Origin: Aurantiochytrium sp. KH105
Taxonomy: Eukaryota > Sar > Bigyra > Thraustochytrida > Thraustochytriidae
Assembly: GCA_003116975.1 (NCBI GenBank)
Contig: BGKB01000274.1
Coordinates: 1 to 64,000, forward strand
Reading direction: 5' to 3'
Length of the DNA stretch: 64,000 nt
Position numbers and translations under genes: made by a program
Shown: positions 20,108 through 28,003 of the stretch, piece after piece
Numbering within the stretch: the stretch's first letter is position 1
How the letters are laid out: each line of letters begins with the position of its first letter
Notes under the pieces: generated by a model
Seen by the model: the letters and a program-made list of their open reading frames with translations, nothing else
Database searches by the model: none
What the model was told of the DNA's origin: nothing

Positions 20108-20476
20108 GCAAAACAAGGGAAAAAAGAAAGAAGAGAGGCAAGCAAGAAACGAGAACAAGAACAGCCGCCATCGCGAGATGTGGCACGAGGCGAAGCAGTT
20201 CCTGACCGTCAAAAGCGTGACCGCGGCAGTGAGTCTCGCGCGCGTAGGGAACTGGCAAGGATGAAGGGAAAAGAACCGGAAAAAGCTTGGAGGGAACGTG
20301 TCTCGCAAGGAGTCGGTCGAATTGTGTTTGACAGAAGAACGATTTTTACTGAAAAAAAGTAAGGTCGTAGCGAAGGAATCAGCATCGCGCGCGGACAAAG
20401 AACGACGTGCAAAGAAGATCGTAACGACGATTCACGGTACGTGCCTGTGGGCGAGAGAAGAAAATTGACTTGACAT
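19639..20476. other. Upstream region of RME-8 with a large CTTG repeat
   Basis: This gap contains the RME-8 promoter and the 3' flank of the PTE-like gene. It is dominated by (CTTG)24. Long open frames across it on both strands encode ACLL or SKQA repeats and are repeat artefacts. Confidence 0.7.
20012..20107. repeat. (CTTG)24 tetranucleotide repeat
   Basis: This is 96 nt of perfect CTTG units about 375 nt upstream of the RME-8 ATG. Confidence 0.97.
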
Positions 20477-21898
20477 TCACGACGAGCCGACCGTGACACC
20501 CCACTTGCCGACGTTGCCAGCGCCGCGACGACCTCCGCCTCCACGACGGTTGCCATCGTCTTTGGCAGGCTTGTCGGCGTCGAGTTCCCGCTGATGAGCA
20601 CGAAGGCAGTCCATACTGCAGTAGCGAAACTCGAGACGTGTAAATGGCTCACGTTTGGCACTATATGTCTTGCCACAAGGACCATCGCATGCCCAGCGAG
20701 GCCGCGGCTTGGGGGCTTCTGCGACAGGTGGTGCGTACCACAGAAGCGTGCGAAAGAGATTTTCACCCAGTATCCTCGTCACAGATTCCGTGGGCAGGCC
20801 AGCTCGCGCGAGGACCTCGGCAAGACGTACTGGACCCATGGCATAGCCATCACCACCCCATTTTTGCAAGTCGGTCTTGAAGCGTACGCCGGAGCAAACG
20901 CAGAGACGATCTGCAAAACCACATTTGGAGAGATGGACGAGCGTCGATGCGACGAGATGAGTTCCCATTGCTGCATTGGCTTCAATCGAAAGTTGCGCTG
21001 TTGGTGTGACAAAAAGAGCAGAAGATACGGAATCGAGGACTTGAGACAACAGCTCGAGGCCAAGGTATGCGTGTGGGAGCGCGTCCAAAAGACCAGCAAT
21101 GACGAGAGAGTTGGGAGCAGTCTCGCCAGAGTCGGCTTCCTGCTCAAAGAGGGCTAGCATGCGTGCACATCTCTCCAAAAGACTTGCAAACGCCGCGTGC
21201 GAGCCAACAAAGTTCTCACCATCTTTACAAAGAGATGCAAGAGTTCGAGCAAGTCCCGAGATTCGAATCACGACAGGAGGACGGCCATTACCATGGCGCT
21301 GCGCGATGATCTTCTGTGCGCGAGCAGCTGCGCAAACAACATCGTCAAGATCTTGCTCATCCTCAATGTCGACTTCGCCGATGAATCCGCATCTTGGGCT
21401 TTGTGCGGGCGTTCCTTCGAGGTCTGCGATGAAGCGATCTCGCAAGATAGAAATGCGATCTTCTCGCGAAGAGGTTCCAGAGGATGCGGGACTTCTTGAA
21501 GGGCGCGCCCATCCTGAGCCAAGCACCATGAGAGCGCCACCCCGCGTCTCGAGACGCGTTGCCGCTTGCACAAGGGCTTCGCGGTCGGCATGCCTTTCTG
21601 GCGGCGACCCTTCGCAGATGAGAAGGTTCCGCCCCAGTTTGCTGGCTGTGAGGTCGGTAGCTGCTGCAAGCTCGTTCTCTGCCTCGTCGACCGTCTCACA
21701 GAGCGCCCAGTTCCTCGCCAGGCGCTCCGGGTCGGCACGTGCGGCGGCGAGTTCGTTGAGGCTGCTCAAGGTGCTGTCGACATGAGCATCGTCGGGCACC
21801 ACGTCCGACGCCCACCGCACGCGCTCAGGCGCCAAGACTAGGCAACCTTCGGTCTCATCGTCGCGCACATCGCGCGCCCCTAGTACGCTCACCAACAT
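20477..21898 (-). CDS. Phosphotriesterase-fold (amidohydrolase) pseudoenzyme with C-terminal zinc finger
   Basis: This is a 473-residue single-exon protein, ATG at 21898. Two stretches match the phosphotriesterase-related family. One is CGFIGEVDIEDEQDLD followed by RAQKIIAQ...PPVVIRISG. The other is the C-terminal GFADRLCVCSG..FKTDLQKWGGDGYAMG with LARAGLPTESVTRILGENLFRTL. Family enzymes use HxH, bridging Glu/Lys, two His and one Asp to hold two metals. Here the usual N-terminal HEH position reads APE, the IIHPG His is Arg (VIRISG) and the ISHD Asp is Gly (CSGV). I therefore expect no hydrolase activity. After residue about 395 comes CX3C-X18-CX3C (CDGPC...CSMDC) followed by RAHQREL, which looks like a small zinc-binding module, then a Gly/Arg tail that could bind RNA. 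The function is unknown. Fold assignment is fairly sure; the loss of activity is inferred by eye. Confidence 0.7.
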   Translation of the reverse strand: MLVSVLGARDVRDDETEGCLVLAPERVRWASDVVPDDAHVDSTLSSLNELAAARADPERLARNWALCETVDEAENELAAATDLTASKLGRNLLICEGSPPERHADREALVQAATRLETRGGALMVLGSGWARPSRSPASSGTSSREDRISILRDRFIADLEGTPAQSPRCGFIGEVDIEDEQDLDDVVCAAARAQKIIAQRHGNGRPPVVIRISGLARTLASLCKDGENFVGSHAAFASLLERCARMLALFEQEADSGETAPNSLVIAGLLDALPHAYLGLELLSQVLDSVSSALFVTPTAQLSIEANAAMGTHLVASTLVHLSKCGFADRLCVCSGVRFKTDLQKWGGDGYAMGPVRLAEVLARAGLPTESVTRILGENLFRTLLWYAPPVAEAPKPRPRWACDGPCGKTYSAKREPFTRLEFRYCSMDCLRAHQRELDADKPAKDDGNRRGGGGRRGAGNVGKWGVTVGSS

Positions 21899-22156
21899 GG
21901 CGTGGGTTTACTTCGGGGTGCAAGAGGAGTGCGAGTCGGCGTGCCGACGTTCGCCATTTTGTCTATGCTTTGCAAAGATGCTCTTCCTTGCGAGAATAGG
22001 GGGGCCGGCGGCCACGACGAAATGAAATTGCATTGGCAGCGCGGCGCGAAGGCCAGCAGCCACGAGCAGCACGAGCATTCAGGACTGTTGAGGCAGCGAA
22101 AGTTGGCGAAAATCCGCCAGCCAAGGCAATGGATGGATGGAGATGCATTTTTTTCG

Positions 22157-23365
22157 TCAATAAAAGTGATCATAGCCCCAACACCACCACAGGAGATTAC
22201 GCATGTATGAAAAGGCCATGGAAACCATGGAGCGCAAGGAAAACATGCTCTTCATCCACCTGGCAATACCATGGGCGTCATTTCCTTTGAAAAAAAAAGT
22301 TTCCAAGTTGGCCTTGGACTCTCGTGCGGCCTCGTGGCTACGGGGCCATAACGTGTATTTTTCAAAGTTTGAGATTGACTTTCCAAGATCTTCATGGCGA
22401 GAAATTGCACGTATCAAAACGCGAGAAAGGTCCGTGGCGTCGGCAAGAGCGAGATTTGCACCCTCGCCAGCAAAAGGTGTCATGAGATGAGCGGCGTCGC
22501 CAATGAGCGCCACGCGAGCCTTCCAAGGTTCATCTCGTGTCCATGTGAGGCCTGGTGGCAAGGTGTCAATTGGCCGGACCGTCGCGCAAGCCGGCTTCGA
22601 TGAGGCCAAGGCGCGCATCGGTAACGCCCAGCTCGAAACTATCGTTTGCGCACTCGCCACAGTACAGCTTCCCTTGGGGACCTTTTGAGCAAAGTAGATG
22701 TGCGCGCTTTTGGCATCGATGTGGCCAAGCGCTGCATGTCCTTCGGTGTCAAGTGCAAACAGAGTTCCCTTTCGCAAAAAGGAGGTGTCTACATTGTTGC
22801 AGAGATAGACCGCGTCCACGAACGAGACTCCCGTGTATTCGGGCTTGGCGTCGGTTAGCACTGCCCGAACTTTCGACCAGGCTCCATCGGCTCCGACCAC
22901 AACGTCAGCTTCTTCCACGGAGCCATCTGCAAAATGCAGCTCGATTGGGCCGTCGCTGTGCGAAGGACCCGTGACGGCACGCAGCTTGCTTCCCCAGCGA
23001 ATTGTATTCGGCACTACTGCGTCGAGCAGCAGCTGACGCAGCTTGGCTCGGTCGATTTCTGGCCGAGACCCGTCTCCTTCATCCTTGTAGATCACGTCGA
23101 GATTCTGGTCCATGATGGTGAGTGCATCCTGGTTCACCTCAATCCTTTCCATGAAAGCATCATACAGTCTGGCCTCGCGCAGGGCCCGCTGGCCCGTGTA
23201 GCTGTGCAGGTCGAGGTACCCGCCTTGGGGTCTTGCATCGGGCCCTTCTTCTGCCTCATAGACGGTCACCTCCACCTCGGCCTCTGCGAGCTGCAGGAGT
23301 CGCGCGAGACACAGGCCGCCGATGCCGCCGCCCACTACCGCTACGCGCGTCCGTTCGTGCTTCAT
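22157..23365 (-). CDS. FAD-dependent monooxygenase, TetX/aromatic-hydroxylase-like
   Basis: This is a 402-residue single-exon group A flavoprotein monooxygenase, ATG at 23365. Motifs appear in order. There is an N-terminal Rossmann VAVVGGGIGGLCLARLL (GxGxxG at about 11-16). Next is GGYLDLHSYTGQRAL, strongly like the substrate-side loop of TetX-type enzymes. Then come the DG motif VVVGADGAWSKVR near 160 and the second FAD motif GDAAHLMTPFAGEGANLALADA near 290. Family members hydroxylate aromatic or polyketide-like substrates using NADPH and O2. The C-terminus is hydrophobic and aromatic (MRNLLWWCWGY) and may associate with a membrane, unlike soluble TetX. Similarity to bacterial and fungal enzymes suggests possible lateral acquisition, which needs a phylogeny. 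The physiological substrate is unknown, and antibiotic degradation should not be assumed. Confidence 0.82.
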   Translation of the reverse strand: MKHERTRVAVVGGGIGGLCLARLLQLAEAEVEVTVYEAEEGPDARPQGGYLDLHSYTGQRALREARLYDAFMERIEVNQDALTIMDQNLDVIYKDEGDGSRPEIDRAKLRQLLLDAVVPNTIRWGSKLRAVTGPSHSDGPIELHFADGSVEEADVVVGADGAWSKVRAVLTDAKPEYTGVSFVDAVYLCNNVDTSFLRKGTLFALDTEGHAALGHIDAKSAHIYFAQKVPKGSCTVASAQTIVSSWALPMRALASSKPACATVRPIDTLPPGLTWTRDEPWKARVALIGDAAHLMTPFAGEGANLALADATDLSRVLIRAISRHEDLGKSISNFEKYTLWPRSHEAARESKANLETFFFKGNDAHGIARWMKSMFSLRSMVSMAFSYMRNLLWWCWGYDHFY

Positions 23366-23843
23366 GCTTGCGGGTTTGCTGTTTCATTTCTCCAAGTCCA
23401 CTTCGATCGCTTCTGTGTTCCCCATGTCCGCCGCGCTGAGAGCGCTCACTGAATGCCCTTTTAGCGTGGACTTGGTCGACTGCCTCCCTCTGCGTCCGCG
23501 TGGAGAGAGTCTCGCGGCGTGGCCAAGACCAACGACCTTCTAGTAGCAGATTCTCGTCACGGAAGGTCCTTGCGCACGTGCGGACTCGCACAAGTCAAGA
23601 GAAAGAGGATGTGATGAGGTGGATCGCTATGGCACGATGATGCCGACATGATATGATAACAGGGAGGGGAAAGCGGCGCTCCCCAGTAAATGGAAGGTGC
23701 GGGAGAGTATTGACTGTGCGTCTCGCAACGCGAGATGAAGTCCAGCTGTTTCTTGGGCCTTTCTTCTGCACCAAAAGCAATCTCTTTGAGTTTTTTATGC
23801 GGATGAGAAATTTAGTTGTACGATGGAGGGAATTGTGCCGCTC
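23366..23843. other. Gap upstream of the TetX-like gene
   Basis: This is the upstream region of the monooxygenase gene and the 3' flank of the duplicated-domain gene. I see no coding frame, repeat or RNA signature in it. Confidence 0.5.
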
Positions 23844-25934
23844 TCACTTTTTACGTGCATTGAAGAGCTCCTTAGGGCGACCCGAGGCGTCCCAAGGGGC
23901 GTCCAAAGCAAGATCTTGGTCCAAAGCCGGAAGCTTTGACGAGCCCCCATGAGAACCGAGAGGCTTGAGATGATGAGGAGCGCGCGCAGCGGACCCTTGC
24001 ATTTTCTGCTCGAGCGTGCCGCGGCGAAGCGCCCCGCCTGAAGGGGAGGTGCTGCCCATGGAGTTTCGGGAGCGCTGCTTGTCGTTGCTGATCGACGACG
24101 TCTCCGCGGCCGACTCGAGGCGAGATTCCTTGGATTCATTCGAAAGCTTGCTCTCCACGATGGGCTCGGTATCATTGGCGACCACAGTGTCCTCGGAGTG
24201 TTCCTGCGAGGCGGTACGCGAACTGCCCATGGTCGTTGCATCTTCAATGTCACTGTCGTTGGATTCGACTGTCGAGTATGTGTCGGCAGTCTCTTCGGAG
24301 CGGTCAGCACGACCACTCGCACGATGGGCGTTGTTGTTTTCTGCAGATGTTGTCGCGGAGCCTGCGGCGTTCGAAGCAGCAGCAACCTCTTGTTGTCTTT
24401 GTTTTTGTTTCTGCAGAGCAGCCTGGCGGCGCTGCTCGAGCACGGCGCGATTCGCCGTCTCCCACACCGACCGCTGCGACTCCCACAAGAGAAGCTTGCT
24501 GTACTCGTGGTGAGAATAGGTTGCAATCTGCAAGGCGCGACCACGCGACTCGACGTCGGGGAAAGACATGTCCAAGAGAGGCTGGTCGCCGACGCTTGGG
24601 CTCAGCGTGAGGTAGAATGAGCCTTGAAAGTAGATGGTAATGACAACGACGCCATGGTAGTAGGTTTTACTTGCCATAAATTCGACGTCATCGTAAAAGG
24701 GCTGGTCGCCGGTGCTTTCGAGCTCAAAGAACTGGCGGCCATTTTCCTGGTCAACCCAGGGCTCGATGCCCTTTGACTTGTGGTACTCGGTAATCTTGGT
24801 GAGCGTGCCCTCGGCCTTGGCCAGCTCCTCCTCCAGAAAGGCGCTTGTCATGGCAAAGTGTTTCATGGGCGCCGTAAAGGGAAGTCCATCTGGCAGTTTC
24901 TGCACCTCAAACCAGTACGCAAGAAGCCCCTGCTGTCGTTGAAACTTCCTCAGTACGTGCGGCATCTCATGCAGCGTGACTTCCTGATCCATTTGGAGAA
25001 CTCCACCATAGCACCAATTGCCGTAGCGGAAGAGAGCGCGACGGGCCGTCGACCCGTCGGTGCCTTTGAGCATGAGATAGGTTTGCGTATAGCTGCCGCC
25101 AAAGGCTTCCTTGCTCTTGCCCCAAAGATAGTTGTCATCAATGTGTGCGATACTTTCCGAGGATCGATGTTCGACGTCTTCGATGTGGCCCTCCTCTTCA
25201 TCGTCGTCTTCGTCATGCAGGTGTTCTTCTACAGGCGCAGATTTTTCTTCGGCCTTGCCCTCGACGCTGCGACGCGCTCGCTCGCGGAGGATATTGCGCA
25301 TGTTGAGGGCGGTCTCGTCGAGAGTCTGCCAAATGGCAAATTTGCGGTAGAGCCCAGACTCGTAGTGCTTGATCTGGAACCCCGAGCCGCGACTGGAAAT
25401 GTCCGGGAACTTGGTGTCCTCGAGGTCTTGCTCCGTGGCGGTGGCGTCTGCCACTGTGCAATAGTATGAGCCTTGGAGGAAGATGACGTGCAGCTTGAGA
25501 TCGCCCACAAAGAGCTTGGCGCAAGCAAGCTCGACGTCATTCAGGTGGTCTGGCTGAGCCTGCAGCTCAAAGTACGACTTGTTTTCGTTTCCTTCCTCGT
25601 CGATCCAGGCCGTCATGCCGTATTGGCTCATTTCCTCGAGGATCTCGGCCGAGTCGGTGATTTCGTCGCGAAGAGCTGCCGCCGTGTCGTCGAGCATCTC
25701 GGCCACTTCTTGAAAGGGCGAGTCCTTGGGAAGGTCACGTCGTGCGCACCAGAGCGCGAGCGAGCTGCGCTTTCTCTGCAGCTTGGCCAAGCTTGACTGC
25801 ACGTCGCGCACCGTCAGCTCTTCATCTCCAAACTTGAGCAAGCCCGAGTAAACTTCATTGACGCGCTGTACGACAACGCGGCGCTGGAGCTCGTTTACCG
25901 AGTCGCGCTTAAAGATGCAAAAGTACTCGTCCAT
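23844..25934 (-). CDS. Uncharacterised protein with an internally duplicated domain
   Basis: I do not recognise this 696-residue single-exon protein (ATG at 25934). It contains two copies of one domain, at about residues 45-205 and 330-485. Each copy has the same ordered landmarks. First is a leucine/arginine-rich helix with LPKDSPF or LPDGLPF. Second is Trp-(I/V)-Asp-(E/Q)-Glu followed by YFEL or FFEL. Third is a hydrophobic strand ending FLQGSYYCT or YFQGSFYLT. Last is FPDISSRG or FPDVESRG, then QI..Y and a final Trp. A linker between them (about 215-270) is very acidic. The C-terminal 180 residues are low-complexity Ser/Glu/Asn/Ala with a Gln-rich coiled-coil-like stretch at its start. There is no signal peptide or membrane segment, so it is probably cytosolic or nuclear. 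Confidence 0.8.
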   Translation of the reverse strand: MDEYFCIFKRDSVNELQRRVVVQRVNEVYSGLLKFGDEELTVRDVQSSLAKLQRKRSSLALWCARRDLPKDSPFQEVAEMLDDTAAALRDEITDSAEILEEMSQYGMTAWIDEEGNENKSYFELQAQPDHLNDVELACAKLFVGDLKLHVIFLQGSYYCTVADATATEQDLEDTKFPDISSRGSGFQIKHYESGLYRKFAIWQTLDETALNMRNILRERARRSVEGKAEEKSAPVEEHLHDEDDDEEEGHIEDVEHRSSESIAHIDDNYLWGKSKEAFGGSYTQTYLMLKGTDGSTARRALFRYGNWCYGGVLQMDQEVTLHEMPHVLRKFQRQQGLLAYWFEVQKLPDGLPFTAPMKHFAMTSAFLEEELAKAEGTLTKITEYHKSKGIEPWVDQENGRQFFELESTGDQPFYDDVEFMASKTYYHGVVVITIYFQGSFYLTLSPSVGDQPLLDMSFPDVESRGRALQIATYSHHEYSKLLLWESQRSVWETANRAVLEQRRQAALQKQKQRQQEVAAASNAAGSATTSAENNNAHRASGRADRSEETADTYSTVESNDSDIEDATTMGSSRTASQEHSEDTVVANDTEPIVESKLSNESKESRLESAAETSSISNDKQRSRNSMGSTSPSGGALRRGTLEQKMQGSAARAPHHLKPLGSHGGSSKLPALDQDLALDAPWDASGRPKELFNARKK

Positions 25935-26301
25935 TTCGCTCTTGCGCGATTTCTTTCTCCTCCAAGAACAACAAAAGAAGAGGTGCGGACTCCGCGGCGC
26001 GCTCGCTCCAAGTGCACTTCGCCTAGGTCTTGTGCAAATTGGTTTCTTGCGCTTCGCCTCCTCCTCCGCGACCTCGTCGGCAAGGTAGTTTCGTCTTTCT
26101 ACTTCCCAGCTTGAGTAAAGAAAGGCTTTGCTTGTCGCGTCTCACACTGGCTGCTATTAGAACTGAGCGGCCCAGGGCCAATGTCCATGCCAGACATAAG
26201 GTCCCAACTTGTCAGTAGAGTATACTAGTAGAACCACTACTTGTCTCCTCCTAACGGCCATATTTTGTAGAGTTGAGCGTTGCGACGAAACTGAAGCTTG
26301 A

Positions 26302-26323
26302 TCTCTCTCTCTCTCTCTCTCTC
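26302..26323. repeat. (TC)11 microsatellite
   Basis: This is an uninterrupted TC run in the gap upstream of the duplicated-domain gene. Confidence 0.9.
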
Positions 26324-26789
26324 GTACTGGCTGCTCTCTTCTCGCGACCTGTTATAAATTAGATAGCTCGATGGCTGGCCAAAGCAGCGACCAGCGTCGA
26401 TCATCGCTTTTGTTGTCGGAGAATTTGCCATGATACTCGCATCAAGGAGGGGAGAGAGAAAAAAGGAAGTGGTAAAAAAAAAAAAGAGGTTCAATCCAAC
26501 ACCACGCGAGTCAAGCTCCAATTTTACTCTGCATAAGCTATACAAAGGAGTCGAGTCACGACCCATTGAAAGATTTGGGACGCTCGGGCCATTTTTTATC
26601 TTTTCTCTCGCGTCTTCTCACATGGAACGATGCCACTAATATCATAAGGAAATCGTCGCCCGCTCGCTATCACCTGGACAAAATAGACCTAATGCAGGGT
26701 GTAGCATTTGATTGATCATTTCCAAAGTTAGGACTTTTCAAATTAATCATAGGCTCAAAAGAAAACAGCCAAATTGGCATTTGACGAAG

Positions 26790-26945
26790 GCTCATTGTAA
26801 AGGATTGCTCGAGCGACATGAAGATGCGACGTGTCGCTCGCTGAACAGGTCGTAAAGGGCTGCAGTGTGTAGCTTATGTAATCGCTTCACCTCCCTAATT
26901 TTTGTTGAAATCGAAAGCTGCAGTTTTTCTTGCAGCGGAGTTTGA
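26790..26945 (+). ncRNA. Candidate small structured RNA with Sm-like site
   Basis: Within a non-coding gap there is a perfect 9-bp stem (26810-26818 pairs with 26832-26840, 13-nt loop). About 55 nt later comes AATTTTTG at 26897-26904, the consensus Sm-protein site. After 12 nt follows a 6-bp stem (26917-26922 with 26931-26936, U-rich loop). Stem, Sm site, then 3' hairpin is the order seen in spliceosomal snRNAs. None of the conserved U1, U2, U4, U5 or U6 sequences is recognisable, so it could be an unusual snRNA-like gene or coincidence. Boundaries are approximate. Confidence 0.25.
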
Positions 26946-27433
26946 AGATGGTCAATCATGAAGCGAGAACTTTGCTTTTATCTATTTTTTATCACCACCA
27001 ACTCAGAGTCTCGGAGACGTTCGTCAATTCGATACCTACAAATTAACACATTCTTACGTAGTTCTTTCTTGACTGCGATTTGCGCGACTGATGCTAGCTT
27101 TCAACCCTTTGGACTTGATGCAGCAAAGTTCTATTTGTCTACGTTGTTTTCCTTTATGAATCAGATTTGAAAGAAGAGACCTAATAGAGAAGAAATAGAC
27201 CCTTTCCTCAAAGCACTGGCGAAAGGAGCACGACGCTGCCGGCAATCTGACATCTTGCTGGTGCTCTGGTGTTGCTGCCCTTCGCCCGCGCCACCGCAGT
27301 GTCGTCCGTGCGCTCGTGAGCGCCGCGACTCGTTCCCAGCCCTCCCTCGCACGATTTCTGCAAGGCACGAACCGACCCACTCAGCACGCACGCAGATTAG
27401 CAAAAGCTAGAAAAGGGAGAGACCGCCGCCACC

Positions 27434-27718
27434 ATGGACGCCGCAGCAGGACTTCCGGAGCACCTCCATGGCGAGTTCTTGCAGGCCATCGAGGAGATGC
27501 AGATCAAAGGTTTCCTCCAGATGCACAACAAGGTGACTGAATCGTGCTTTAAGGACTGCGTCAAGGCCTTTCACAGCAAGAACCTCACGGGTGAGGAGTC
27601 CAAGTGTATCAATACGTGCACTGCCAAGTTTCTTGCCATGTCGCAGCGTCTCAGCCAGCGGTATGCTGAGGTCTCCATGGAGCAGCAGATGGAGATGCAG
27701 CAGCAGGGACAGCAGTAG
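27434..27718 (+). CDS. TIM9: Mitochondrial inter-membrane-space chaperone Tim9
   Basis: Small Tim proteins escort hydrophobic precursors from TOM to TIM22 or SAM across the intermembrane space. This 94-residue protein has the twin CX3C pattern: Cys38-x3-Cys42 and Cys58-x3-Cys62, spaced by 15. These form the two disulfides of the helical hairpin. The sequence around the first motif (ESCFKDCVKAFHSKNLTGEE) and second (KCINTCTAKFLAMSQRLSQRYAE) fits Tim9 better than Tim8, Tim10 or Tim13, notably the CF-DC start and the SQR-x-RYAE helix. The C-terminus is Gln/Met-rich. The ATG sits in GCCGCCACCATGG, an ideal Kozak context, so the start is certain. It is intronless. It converges with the SQ/TQ protein gene, their stops being 285 nt apart. 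Confidence 0.9.
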   Translation: MDAAAGLPEHLHGEFLQAIEEMQIKGFLQMHNKVTESCFKDCVKAFHSKNLTGEESKCINTCTAKFLAMSQRLSQRYAEVSMEQQMEMQQQGQQ

Positions 27719-28003
27719 AATGGAACGCGGACAGCCAGCATAGCGCTTCGGACGAATCATGACTTCGCGTCTACGGCGAATTCTCTCCACTTTGGTTGGT
27801 GTTTCGCTCTCGCACAAGTTTTCCCTTCTTGGGTCCTTCCAATTCAGACAGCAATGGAACTTTGTAATGCTCCGTCTTTTTTTTTTTCCTTTATTGCGCA
27901 AGAGCATCGTGTGTGAGGCAAGTTCATGTTTTGCACAGCAATGTCTTGTTGCAATACAAAGCGAAATCATGTATTGTTCGAAGTCAACTTTTCCTTCATT
28001 TCT

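Larger units (their letters stand above)
25935..27433. other. AT-richer divergent gap with a candidate structured RNA
   Basis: This 1.5 kb gap lies between outward-facing genes and is noticeably less GC-rich than other promoters here. No protein frame looks real. It contains a (TC)n run, an A12 run, and a pair of hairpins with an Sm-like site listed separately. A GGTTCAATCC string at 26488-26497 was considered as a tRNA B box and rejected. Confidence 0.5.

Noticed and set aside
19493-20362. Open frames of 147-289 codons on both strands across the CTTG repeat
   Set aside because: They encode runs of ACLL or SKQA produced by the tetranucleotide repeat and otherwise show no protein-like content.
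26488-26497. GGTTCAATCC, a tRNA B-box-like string
   Set aside because: There is no A box, anticodon arm or acceptor stem at the required distances; the preceding bases are an A run.
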